Source: Pyrrhosoma nymphula
Lineage: Eukaryota; Arthropoda; Insecta; Odonata; Coenagrionidae
Direction of reading: 5' to 3'
Assembly (NCBI GenBank): GCA_963573305.1
Contig: OY754335.1
Location: 47,575,985 to 47,639,984 of the forward strand
DNA length: 64,000 nucleotides
The notes under the pieces were generated by a model. It worked only from the letters and a program-made list of their open reading frames with translations, had not been told where the DNA came from and did not search any database. The position numbers and the translations under genes are program-made. Position 1 is the stretch's first letter. The number at the start of each line of letters is the position of its first letter. Shown here piece by piece: positions 53,990 to 64,000 of this stretch.

Positions 53990-56435
53990 CGACGAGATCC
54001 CAACGCACTGTCTGGCTACCACCTCGCAAGTCTTGCTACAAATGAAAGGTTGCTCTCGTTCGTCGCAGTCCCCATAGATGTACTACATTGTATGTCGAGT
54101 GTTGGGTGGCCCACGGAACTCAACACTGTGTTCTACTTTGTTTTGGCGGTGAGCGAGCGAAGAAACAGCCAATTAAAGAGTGGAGGAGTGAGCAGCCGTA
54201 GGATCATATTTCCCGTTTATTTCCTAAACTTAGTTCAAATGTATTCACATACATTGTTGTACCACATTGTCGCTGGTTCACTGTCTGATGTTACGACGTT
54301 TGGTTGTCTTCTGAGGGATTATAAATAAGTGGGAGACCCCATGTCGACGCAACTGGACTAGTCAGGCATACAATGATTTTTGGGTTTCTATAAGCTCTGC
54401 GAATTACTTAATTGGAATAGCCAGTAAAAATGACGTTTGGAGGATTTTTTTGGGGTTATCGTACACCAATATCACTGAAAAATGCACAAATGACTCGGTG
54501 CAAAAAGCGCGCACGAGTACAAAGATATACACTAAAGAACCGAAATTCGCCATGAAAAAGATCATTTGACTAAATCGGGGTTTGAACCAAGATATTACAT
54601 TTGTCGGTCAGGTGCGTTAGCCTGTGCGGCAATTAGGATGTCCGGGTTCGAATACCGATGAAGTAAAATTATTTTTTTCATGATGGATTCCTTCCCTTGG
54701 GGTTATCCTCGTCAATCTGCATCCTGGTTTTCCTCGAGTCTACTGATAAAAATTTACGTATATAATTGAACCTACTTACATTGAACGTTACGATTTCACT
54801 GTTGTACTTTTTATATACATCGCAAAATGTAATGTAAGGAAATCTCTTCACTTGGCTTTGATGAAATAATCGAGAAGCTTAGTATAAGTAGTCAGAAAAT
54901 GACTTTTGGAGGATTTTTAGTCGAAATTATCCTGGTGAATCAGCATCTTGATTAGCCCAAAGTCTACTTTATTGGTAGACATGTACCCTAAACAAATGTT
55001 CTTTCCTGCGTGTAGACAGAATTCTGATTTCCCCTAAAGAACTTAATTCGAGAAAAACGAAGTATAATTGTCCATATTTTTATATTACTCTTAAAACTTT
55101 GATGGGAAAGAGGCCATTTAAATACTACGCATGGCGTTTTGAGGAATACATTTACTTATGTGAGGTGGTATGGAGAGATTCAAGATCATCTTACGTAAGA
55201 TTTTAGTGTTCCATGTATTTGAATCACGTTTGGAATCATCTACTGACGACAAATATCATTGCTAGTTTTCATCGCTGAAAACAGCGCGCACTTTCCCACC
55301 CTGGCATTTTTGCCGCCAATCAATTAATTCATCTATAACTACTTTCTACTCGACGAGCCGCCCCAGGGGTGTGGCGGGAGGTGTTAGGACACCGACCATG
55401 TAAAGGAAAAGAAAGGGGGAGAAGGGCAAAGGTGAATTGCATGCCAAAGGAGCGTCTTACAATAAGTGTCCGTTTTTTGTCGCTAATGGTGCATGGGAAG
55501 GAGTATTAGTACCTATCAGATCTGCAGTGATTCGCTCTCATTTTGTTGCTTTCATCAGTCTTAGAAATATAGGTCGGAGTCAAAATAATAACCTTTTACT
55601 CACACATCGCCTAATATCTAATTACGGAAAATAAAACTTCAATGCCTTGTGCTCAGTACTCCAGCAGGTAACCGCAATTGCGCAAAACTTCCTCCGTGGA
55701 AAAGTTTATCCATACGTAGAGCTGGGGCGGATTAAGGCAGGGTGCACGGGGGCGTAAATCCAGGTAAAGTAGGAAAAATGGTAATCATAAGGTAATCCAG
55801 ACCCCCGGAAACTAGCAATCCGACCCCCCCCCCCCCAAAACAACGACCTTATTTGCCCCTGGCGTGGGGTTACCGTATTCACAAAACCGGAACATTCCTA
55901 ATTGTGCAGGGAGTAAAACCGGGGCAAAATCGGTACGATGCTTATAGAAGTGGTATACAGTTATTTTATTCTTTGATTGCCATTATAAAATAAAATTATC
56001 ACTTGCAAGTCCAGAGGTGTATTTAACGGCTTCAATGCTTCTCACAATCAGTTGTTCACTTATCTCTAACGTCTAACCCAAGGGTAAATAACATTGGGGA
56101 ATGAGCGAAAAAAATACGTAATGAAGTAATTGGTACAATCAAAGACAATTTGCGGAGTTGTCGCGGAAAAAATGGAGCATTCTCAAATGAGTGAATTTCA
56201 TTCTGTGGAGAAGGATGGAGGTGAGTGAAGTATTAGAGTGATATTACCTATTCGGAGAGGAGTTTCATCAATCCATGGAATGGATTAGACGCCAAAAACG
56301 TCTTCAATTTATTTCCCAAGAAACGGGAAAACCCCACATCCATCCAACTCAATATGTAGCATCCATTAGTTTCCAAACGAGATTAGTCAATACATATCAC
56401 CCAATACATTTTGTCAGAAATATATACGAGAGATA
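53990..56435. other. Upstream flank of PIWI
   Basis: No host exon found. A tRNA-like SINE head is on the plus strand at about 54608-54662 (GTGCGTTAGCCTGTGC ... CCGGGTTCGAATACC). The repeat fragment at 55425-55510 matches 40385-40500. A C-run is at 55827-55838. The rest is not recognised. Confidence 0.4.
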
Positions 56436-57046
56436 TATGAGGGCCGTTTTTTTTCAACCTCCGATCACCCAGTATGGATGCCACGCGAGCGGCAGAAAGC
56501 GGTAATGCTCTGTAGGCAACTGCGCAACTCTCGCACTATACACTCCGCCATTGTCGACATCAAAGCGTCAGTTTGCGTTGCGCTACAACCACGTAAACAT
56601 GGACGCCATCATTGATTCTCCCGCCAAGTGTGAATCGTTCTGATCCATAACAATGCTCGTCCACACACTGCTGGTGCAACTCAACGGCTCCTCGACCAAT
56701 TTCAATGGGACATTTTCGATCATCCGCCGTATAGTCCTGACCTAGCACCCAGTGACTTTCATCTTTTTCCCGAGCTGAAGACATGTCTAGGAGGGAAGCG
56801 CTTCCAAACCAATGAAGATCTTCAAAACAACGTCAATGCTCATGTTAATTCACTGGCGGCAACATTTTTTTTATGAGGGCATTGGAAAACTTGTTCACAG
56901 ATATGAAAAATGTCTCAATCTATTCGGTGATTTTGTTGAAAAGTAACCGTAAATATACCAAACTTTTGGTTATAAAATGATTGTTTTACATGAACTTGTC
57001 TTTCATTTATAGCCTATCGGAGGTTGAAAAAAAAACGGCCCTCGTA
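56436..57046 (+). mobile_element. Internally deleted mariner, 0.6 kb
   Basis: The left end TATGAGGGCCGTTTTTTTTC and inverted right end TACGAGGGCCGTTTTTTTTT match for about 30 bp (to CAACCTCCGAT), with TA outside each. Readable transposase: HNNARPHTAGATQRLLDQF, YSPDLAPSDFHLFPELK, and GGKRFQTNEDLQ. The residue before NARPH is N rather than the catalytic D; the third D (PSDFHLF) is kept. The 5' half of the gene is missing. Confidence 0.88.
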
Positions 57047-57059
57047 TATTTTTTAATCA

Positions 57060-57975
57060 TTCTAGTTAAAAACGCATGGTGTGTTTATTTTTTCCCAATT
57101 GGAAATGAGTGGAATATTTGAAATAGAACATTTCGTCGACGATATTCCCTTTGATGTGCTGCATCAACTGGGTCGGAAACTTGATTTGGTGAACCTTCTC
57201 TTTGCCCTCGGTCGAATTTGATTAGCCTGACATCTTGATCGCTCCGAAGTGGTGGGGGGAGGTGAATTCCTAATTTATGACCACCTGGGACGGCATGATA
57301 GGGATTCCGTGCCAGGCGAATCCCAGCACTGTCTCCATTGTCTCATAACCTCCGTGAGTTTGGCATCATATTCGTTGAGACTAACCTCTCCTCGGAAGGC
57401 GAAGGTTTCTTTTATTTCAACTATTCCAACTAGATAGTATTGTCAGACCTATTTCTCTTTTTTTATCTACCGATTCAACGCGATATATCCTCATATGCCG
57501 CTATGAACTTTATAGAAAACCACTTAAATCTCTCTCAGGTTTTCTTGGTTATGGAGTTTTGGTGAGTTTTTCTATGATCAAAGGGATTCGAATGCTAGTG
57601 GTAGAGAATAAGAAGAGGGATTTGGAAGTTATGGGGTACGTGAGTCGAAGCACTGAGCATCGGCTTTACGAGGCCAATGAGGCAGACCACTACGCTACCC
57701 AGGATTATCTGGTGGGTAGTGTTATGCGCCTTGGTCAGGAATGCCGAAGTTTCATGGTTCGATTCCCGGTCTAGGAAACCCAGTGCTAGTCTTCGTTATT
57801 TCGTTCAGTTTGGCCAGTGCTAATCTACTCCTTAGGTTTTGGCTACTAAACCCAGTATTCTCCTAAATGCTACCCAGATACATAAGTTGCTCCATTTGCT
57901 CTAATTCATTATAACTCAAAAGTTACTGTTTTTTAAAATATTACTCACCTCATTGTATAGCTTCGCTTTCGGTGC
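57060..57975. repeat. Flank with head-to-head tRNA-like motifs
   Basis: At 57675-57697 (minus) GGGTAGCGTAGTGGTCTGCC reads as an A-box side, and at 57715-57775 (plus) GTGGGTAGTGTTATGCGCC...ATGGTTCGATTCCCGG reads as a tRNA-derived head. The two lie back to back. The rest of the interval shows nothing recognisable. Confidence 0.45.
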
Positions 57976-57982
57976 GCTAGAG

Positions 57983-58139
57983 CAGCGTTTCCCAAACTGT
58001 GCTCTTTTGGGGCTTGGGGACAGAACCAAGCGCCTTTGGGGCTTAGGGACAGAACTAAGCACTAAACATTTCTTGGGGCTCCACGTGAAAATATTTCTTC
58101 AAAAAGGGCTCCGTGGCTGAAAAAGTTCGGAAACCGCTG
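57983..58139. mobile_element. hAT MITE, 157 bp, perfect 8-bp duplication
   Basis: The ends CAGCGTTTCCCAAAC and inverted CAGCGGTTTCCGAAC match. The target duplication CGCTAGAG flanks both sides exactly (57975-57982, 58140-58147). Inside are two tandem copies of a unit of about 28 bp, TTTTGGGGCTTGGGGACAGA. The intact duplication points to a recent insertion. Confidence 0.92.
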
Positions 58140-58149
58140 CGCTAGAGAA

Positions 58150-60055
58150 TACTTTAGATTATTTGTGGCTGATCTTCTTATCCTTAAAGGCTTACCATTT
58201 CGATAATGAATAAGTATATTTTAAGCCATAAATGAAGGTGGTGATAAAAGAAGGATGAAATTCCTAAATGTTTTCATAAGAGTTCACAATGATGGCGTTC
58301 ACAAGCTAACAGAGTTGGTGGCTGACGAAGCGTGGTAAACTTTTGTCAGCGAAAATTTTTGTAATGTTCCATGCTTCAGCGAGGAGCTTTGGAAGTTTTG
58401 AGGGTGCATCCCATTCCACCAGCTGTAAAGCCAAGATATTTATGTTTTTAAAAATATTACAAAGTTTTAGGGAGGTACAAAATAAAAACAGACAACAGAA
58501 GAGTAATCAGTTTGTTACGTGGAAGAAAGAGTTCGTAGGTCCTATCAATATTTATATGCACCGTAGGCAATCAATTAACTCGGGTCGGTTTGGCCAGGGA
58601 GCGGATTATCTGGTGTTCTCCCGACGAAATCCCTCGCCAGAGTCGTTTCCTGGCTGCGCTGGCGCATACATCAAGTCGTTATGCGAACCATACGTCAGGA
58701 TTAAGTCAGGTTTTTTCCAGCGAGAAAGGGAAGCATCGTGTACCCCGTCGAGTGAAATCCATTTGCAACGCCATTTTTCAAAAGCCGGAGAAGTGGCCCC
58801 CCGAGGGCTCGTTATTTTAAGGAAAATTTGCTGTAGACATTTATAATGCTTGGTGGGCTTGTACTCACAATCAGTGAAGATACTATAATACGAGTAGCTA
58901 CTTTGTACACTAATGATATCGAAGCCAAACACGAGTAATACTTGTACAAAATAAGTGTAGCACTCGCTTAAGAAACATTGCGGGAACGCTGGGAATTAAA
59001 ATGACGACCATCCGCGGGGCAAATTGAATAGATTTTGCGTAACTTTTCATACATTACTCCGAATGTATTTGCCTACGTTTGGAAAAATACCGGTGGCCAG
59101 ATAAAATAAAGGGACATAGATGAGTTTGATATAACGCGCGAGTCTAGTCCACACACACTTTATTGATGGTTATTGCAGTAATTCTGTATACATTTAAATT
59201 TTACGGTCGTTCGAAGGACAGGCAGTTAAGAATGTTAAAGACATTGCAGCTAGGAGAGAGAAAATATACTCAAGGGAAAAGCTGTGTCTTCTAAAATAAA
59301 ATGGCACCAATGATACCAAATAGCAATCTCCTTTGATCATTTTTTTTCTAGAAAATTCTTATTAATGGTTTGCAAAATCGAGTGAAGGGAGCGATATTTC
59401 GCCTAGGTAAACGTCGCTGCTGTGGAGTAGGGAGGAGTCATACCTTACGATTGTATCGTATTGAAGATAGTCTGGAGTATAGTCGAGAAATAAGGCTTCC
59501 GTTGAAATATTACTTGTCTCGCCACAAGTCCTAGGTGTTAGCACTTTCGATGCTACCTTTTTTTGCGAGTGGTTATAAATAGCTGTAGTTTCTATCAGCC
59601 GCTTTCCTTTGGACAATCATTCCAGTTTTAGGCTGCCACAGAAAGTATTTCACGAAAGAAATAAAAGTGATGTAAAGATATGAGCGAACTGTAAAAATTA
59701 TCCGTAACTCGCCTATATTTGTAAATACATTTTGCAATTATTTTGGGCCATTAAAATCCAGAGTTGGTGTTTTGGTGGCATACTTTATCATGAAAAATTT
59801 CGTTTCTATTGCCTGCGCGTTCAAATAAAAAGAATAATGCAGTGTGTACTTTGATTATGTGTATGAGACAGGGTTACGCCAGTTTAAGTTACTTCAGTCT
59901 AGGACCTAAAACCCCTAAAACTTCTAGAAAAAAAACAGGCTCTTTTCCGAGATTTTTAGACAGCGTCCTACCGTCTAACGAAATGGAAGCGCGACGTCAA
60001 ACCAGGCGCAACAGAGATTCTTGAGGCGAAGTCTAACCTGTCCAAGAAAGTTGAG
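58150..60055. other. Flanking DNA, no gene recognised
   Basis: Open frames at 58343-58846 and 58590-58820 overlap in different frames and resemble no family I know. The GC-richer patch at 58580-58810 may be a repeat. No RNA gene seen. Confidence 0.35.
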
Positions 60056-60059
60056 TACT

Positions 60060-60530
60060 CACTTCCTTTGTGATCCCCAGTGAGCCAGTTATATTATGCT
60101 CATAACAATAAATACACACATAAAACTATAATTAGATCAATCATAACTCATGGAATTGAAGCTAGAGCGAAAACAATACACTATGATAGATTGATAGAAA
60201 GAACCGAAACGAAAAACCTCAGAGAAATATGTACTCGGAAAAACAAGAAAAGATCGAATAACCAAAATAGAAATATAAGAGAGGACTTATAAACATATGG
60301 GCTAAAAATCGAAGAAAGATGTGGAATGACCACATGAAAATAATGGAGGGCGGCAGTGATAATGAATATTTTGATAAATCAGAATCCAGAAGGGAAAAGA
60401 AATGCTGGACGACCCAGGAAGAGATGGAGAGAGTATATGTGGGGATAATGAATTGGTAAGGAACATGATGAAAGCCTAATAGAAAAGGAAGGCCATTAGA
60501 TGCTCACGAGAAGAGGCTGTGGGGTGAAGT
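60060..60530 (+). mobile_element. RTE-like C-terminal fragment
   Basis: Plus-strand phrases in order: THKTIIRSIITHGIEA (normally IYKTIIRPxxxYGxE), then WNDHM and, in another frame, EGKRNAGRPRKRWRE at 60393-60437. GRPRKRW is the usual end of RTE-type ORFs. Frames are broken at least twice. Confidence 0.7.
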
Positions 60531-60539
60531 CCATCCTAT

Positions 60540-62095
60540 AAGACAATCGGGTTCAAATTCAAACCTCGTAGGCAGTAGTCGACGTAGGGCAGGTGACGTC
60601 ACGGATAGCTAAACTCTTTGAATACGGCTTTACTTCTCCTTTCAAGTTTTCTGTGAATGCGTACATGCCTACGCACCCAAACATATAGTATAAAGACACA
60701 TGTTTGGTGATTAGGGGGGGGGGAGGGGGGTGTCATGTGTAAATGAAGTTTTGCCTTTATATGTGTAACTTCGTGAGCCCTTACGGACGAAGTTTTACCG
60801 GGCACCGCTGTGGGGGCAATTGATTAAATATCGGAAATGTGTCCGACCCATCTGTTTTCGAGTGAATTGAGAGCCGGAGAAGGCGAAGTTCCCCCCCCCC
60901 CCTCCCCGGTCCAAGGAGAGGCGTATCGACTATGCAGTAAAAACGTCTCGTTTGTGAACGCCGCTTTGCCTAACGCCATTGAGACATCGATACTGCCCAT
61001 TGCTCTCGACGTAAGCTATGCTAGGCATGCACCGAGTCAGCCTTTAAACGGAACTGCAGGTATGGCAATGCCACTTCACGTCAGCAAATCCTAATTAAAG
61101 AAGACGAAAGGGAAGGCCAACTTGGTTAATGGTAGGTTACGAGAAAACTTCCTCCCCATCACCAACCCCCATTCGGAGAAATAATTTACAGAACTGTCCA
61201 ATGTCCATGAACGCACATTTGCTTGGTACTTTGGTACGCACATTTGTTTGGTACATATTTGGTACAATACCTTAGGTGATGAATTTGTTTTTGATTGTGA
61301 CCGTATGCTTGTCGTATGGATTTCATAGTATTCTGTAGTCTTTCCGAACAGTTCCTGGAATGTCAGAGAAATGTCCTTTGCACTTACGGCCAAGGTACAT
61401 TATCTAATATTTTATGCGCATTCATGAAATAATGCGTTTAATTTCTGGGAATTTTTAATAAATTTACGAAGCGAAATTACTTACGAATTTCTACATTTTC
61501 CTGATGACCCGTTTTGATGCTTCATTATTGGAGAAATGGCTGGAAGATTTTTACAGACACAGCTTGGAATGTAAGGCAAACTAATAACTGAACATTCAGG
61601 TTGACATACTTCGTGGAAAAGATACACAGGGGAAAGAAGGTTTGATTAGATTATCACTATTAAGCTAAGCGAAGAGTAATTATCCAGAAACGAGCCCCAG
61701 GGGCAAAAGAATGGGCCCATCCTGAAGTAATGTGCCTAACAGTTCCAGGATGCAGCCCTAGAAGAGGAAAAGGAATAGGTTATTTAGTGATTCGCGTACA
61801 GAAACATTCAAAGCCACATATTCCAAAAATGCGCATCCTCCGGGAAATTTGACGAGCAAATTTTTCCACCAGCCCTTGTAAACACTACTACTCTTAAGTT
61901 CACCGATAGAGGAGTAGGCTAGGAACTGCAACTGATTCTTAAGTACAGATTTTCAGAAGAGACGCTAAATACAGATTAAAGGTCAATTGATTAAGAATGC
62001 GACATTTGGAGAGGCATTGGGCATAATAAATTTCAACAGTGTTCCCTGAATAGAAATTGAGCAAATCTGTCAAGAATCATCAATGATAAAGATTT
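60540..62095. other. Flanking DNA, no gene recognised
   Basis: It contains a G-run (60715-60730) and a C-run (60891-60904). A short direct repeat with TTTGGTACRYACATTTG occurs near 61215-61260. No coding family is recognised in its small frames. Confidence 0.35.
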
Positions 62096-62099
62096 GACA

Positions 62100-62600
62100 A
62101 AATTATATTTTTTTATTTGTTGAGTGATGATAATGATGCATTTTAAGACGTTACCAGTCAAAATTTTCGGACGTCATTTTGCGTAGCCTTTAGTTCACTA
62201 TTTCACCCGTTATACAAAATGCCGCAGGCAATTTAATCCATAGATTCTTCATCCATATTTCATTTCATTTATATCCATATTTCTCATCTGGTAATGGTTA
62301 TCAAATGTGGGACGACTAATTACTGAATTTATGAAAGGCGTATAAAATTGTTACCAGACAGTTTTAGCGAAGCCTTTGATTCATATCTCGGCTCTTGATA
62401 AAAATAATTCCCAAGCCATTAAACCCGTCGAAAAACATGGAAATAGTTCACAGGCTGATGGTTTTTATTTATTGGGTGAATCAATGGCTCAGTTTTCGTG
62501 GTGTCTTTTTAAGATGTAACCGAATAGCTTTTTTACCCGTGGTTATTTTAGCGAAGTGTTTGACTCACCATTTGAACCTAAATCAAAATTAAAAGCATCA
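62100..62600 (+). repeat. Decayed tandem repeat, about 180-bp period
   Basis: A phrase of the form TTTTAGCGAAGCCTTTGATTCA recurs at about 62183-62205, 62358-62380 and 62545-62567. Preceding TTTTTAAGAYGTWACC and TTTTTATTTRTTGRGTGA phrases also repeat in units 1 and 3. It lies just upstream of the helicase fragment. Confidence 0.45.
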
Positions 62601-62689
62601 CGGACCCGTGTTATCATGAATAATCATGAACAAAATTGTGAAGAGTTCCGGAGGATGACGTAATTGATTTTACAGTGGAAAATCAAACT

Positions 62690-64000
62690 TATGTTAGTCG
62701 AATGTTCTACAATCTTCTTCTTATAAATAAAAATGGATTGCGCATTTTGTTGGTAAGCGGTTAACTTGGATAATGGCTGGACCGATTTCGCTGAAATCTT
62801 CACAATTTTTTCATCCCCGTTCCGGGACGGTAAACGGGTTATAATATATAGTGTAGGAATAATACATGAATTTTAAATTACATTTACAATTTTTCCCATA
62901 AGATTACACGGAGTTTTACATTTTTCACGGTGCGGTGCTTTCATATTTCGTTCATTAAAATACTTGAATTTGTACCGATCGCTGTTATTTTTCCTTCATC
63001 GGAATGTCGAAACTCTGAACTATCCTATTCTTTCGATGTTTTTATGATAAATCATCCAGTTAAGGATTAATTACGCAATTTAAACGATTTTTGTAGCTCT
63101 TTAAATGGGTCTTTCATTGTTGTCTCCGATCCATTTATAATGTAAACAAACACCGCATTTCGTGCTAGAGGGCTATAAATAATGATTCTTTTATTATTGT
63201 GGTAGCAACCAAGAATTTAGAGATTTCAAAAAGTGCACGGAAAGTGCATGAAAGTTGTGGATGATGGAACTGGCGGAGTTTTCTTCTTGGACGCTCCTGG
63301 TGGAACTGGAAAAACTGTTTTGATCACATTGATTTTGGCAACGATTCGATCGCAAAATGAAATTGCACTTTCACTTGCTTCATCAGAAATTGCTGCTACG
63401 TTGTTGAAAGGCGGTCGAACAGCTCATTCAGCACTCAAGTTACCATTGAATATACATATCAAGGAAACTCCAACGTGCAACCTTTCAAAGAACTGTGCAA
63501 TGGCCAAAGTTTTGCAGCAATGCAAATTGATCGTTTGGGATGAATGTACGATGGAACATAAAAACTCTTTAGAAGCATTAGACCGAACGATGCAAGATCT
63601 AAGAAACAACCGTAATCTGTTTGGTGGTGCGATGATTCTGTTGTCAGGTGACTTTCGCCAAACATTGCCAGTGATTCCACGGTCAACGCCAGCCGATGAA
63701 CTAAATGGATGTTTGAAGTCGTCCGTTTTGTGGACACACGTCAAGACTCAAATTAGGCACAAACATGCGTGTCGAGTTGCAGAGAGACGAATCTGGAGAG
63801 GTATTTGCTGAACAATTGCTGGACATTGGAAATGGAATAATACCCATTGACACTCCCACTGGCTGCATTACGTTCCCCGTCGATTTTTGCCAGTTCACCG
63901 AATCAAAGACCGAACTCATCCGAAAAGTGTTCCCAAACATTGCTCAAAATTACAAAAATCATGTTTGGTTGAGCGAACGTGCTATATTGGCTGCGAAAAA
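62690..64000 (+). mobile_element. Helitron-type element fragment, runs off the window
   Basis: Upstream of the helicase frame the sequence AATGGCTGGACCGATTTCGC (62772 onward), with TATAAATAAAAATGGATTGC just before it, is a wording common at Helitron-like element ends in arthropods. The coding part is helicase only; no Rep (HUH) domain precedes it in the window. The right end is outside. Confidence 0.55.
63233..64000 (+). pseudogene. PIF1-like (Helitron) helicase, one frameshift, partial
   Basis: This is a superfamily 1B DNA helicase of the Pif1/Helitron type. GGVFFLDAPGGTGKTVLITL is Walker A. SSEIAATLLKGGRTAHSALK is motif Ia. LIVWDECTMEHK is Walker B (DE). GGAMILLSGDFRQTLPVIPR is motif III. 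After WTHVKT near 63748 the frame shifts by about two bases and continues as LGTNMRVELQRDESGEVFAE, then QLLDIGNGIIPID...TFPVDF and VWLSERAILAAK to the window end, all expected helicase wording. The N-terminus starts abruptly at residues corresponding to just before Walker A. Free-standing nuclear PIF1 is less likely, because the GTGGVFFLDAPGGTGKT phrasing is that of Helitrons. Confidence 0.88.

Noticed and set aside
57715..57775. Functional tRNA gene
   Set aside because: An A/B-box-like pair is present, but no convincing acceptor or anticodon stems can be paired; treated as a SINE head.
58343..58846. 167-codon open frame upstream of PIWI as a possible gene
   Set aside because: It overlaps other frames of similar quality, has no recognisable domain, no splice context and no codon pattern distinct from its flanks.
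63233..63811. Host PIF1 helicase gene
   Set aside because: The DAPGGTGKT/GDFRQTLPVI wording and the frameshift fit a Helitron helicase; a host gene would not begin just before Walker A in such a context.

Overview
This is arthropod, almost certainly insect, nuclear DNA: AT-rich, intron-containing and dense with transposable elements. There is no sign of bacterial or organellar DNA. The UBA region of the first gene is closest in wording to insect FAF2, but I cannot name the species.

Two host genes are readable, both on the minus strand. (1) The first two coding exons of FAF2/UBXD8 lie at 1593-2674; the rest of that gene runs off the left edge. (2) A complete PIWI-subfamily Argonaute (Piwi/Aub/Siwi type, not Ago3 type) spans 11935-53899. 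I could join 17 coding exons with consensus GT/AG sites and consistent phases into a 965-residue protein. It has an N-terminal tail, N domain, PAZ, MID and PIWI domain, and the slicer residues D739, E777, D810 and H940 are all present.

Layout. 1-604: GC-richer unclassified DNA. 1160-1505: SINE. 1593-2674: FAF2. 3189-6230: decayed Penelope-like element. 7200-10040: two 5'-truncated non-LTR retrotransposons. 10041-11934: sparse intergenic DNA. 11935-53899: PIWI gene. Its introns hold a mariner containing a nested piggyBac (21501-25044), a hAT-like 'CAGGGTGG' element (25548-26845), a 0.6-kb fold-back (27759-28385), a second piggyBac (29567-32374), a pogo-type MITE (33053-33371), several non-LTR and RTE fragments, hAT MITEs, tRNA-derived SINEs and three small fold-backs in one intron. 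53900-62600: upstream DNA with a second mariner, a hAT MITE with a perfect 8-bp target duplication, an RTE tail and decayed repeats. 62690-64000: a Helitron-type helicase fragment running off the right edge.

No transposase or reverse transcriptase gene is intact. The nested piggyBac is closest to intact, with two frameshifts. The host theme is protein quality control (FAF2, an ER/lipid-droplet UBX adaptor of p97) beside piRNA-guided transposon silencing (PIWI). The PIWI locus is itself loaded with the element classes that its product would be expected to silence.
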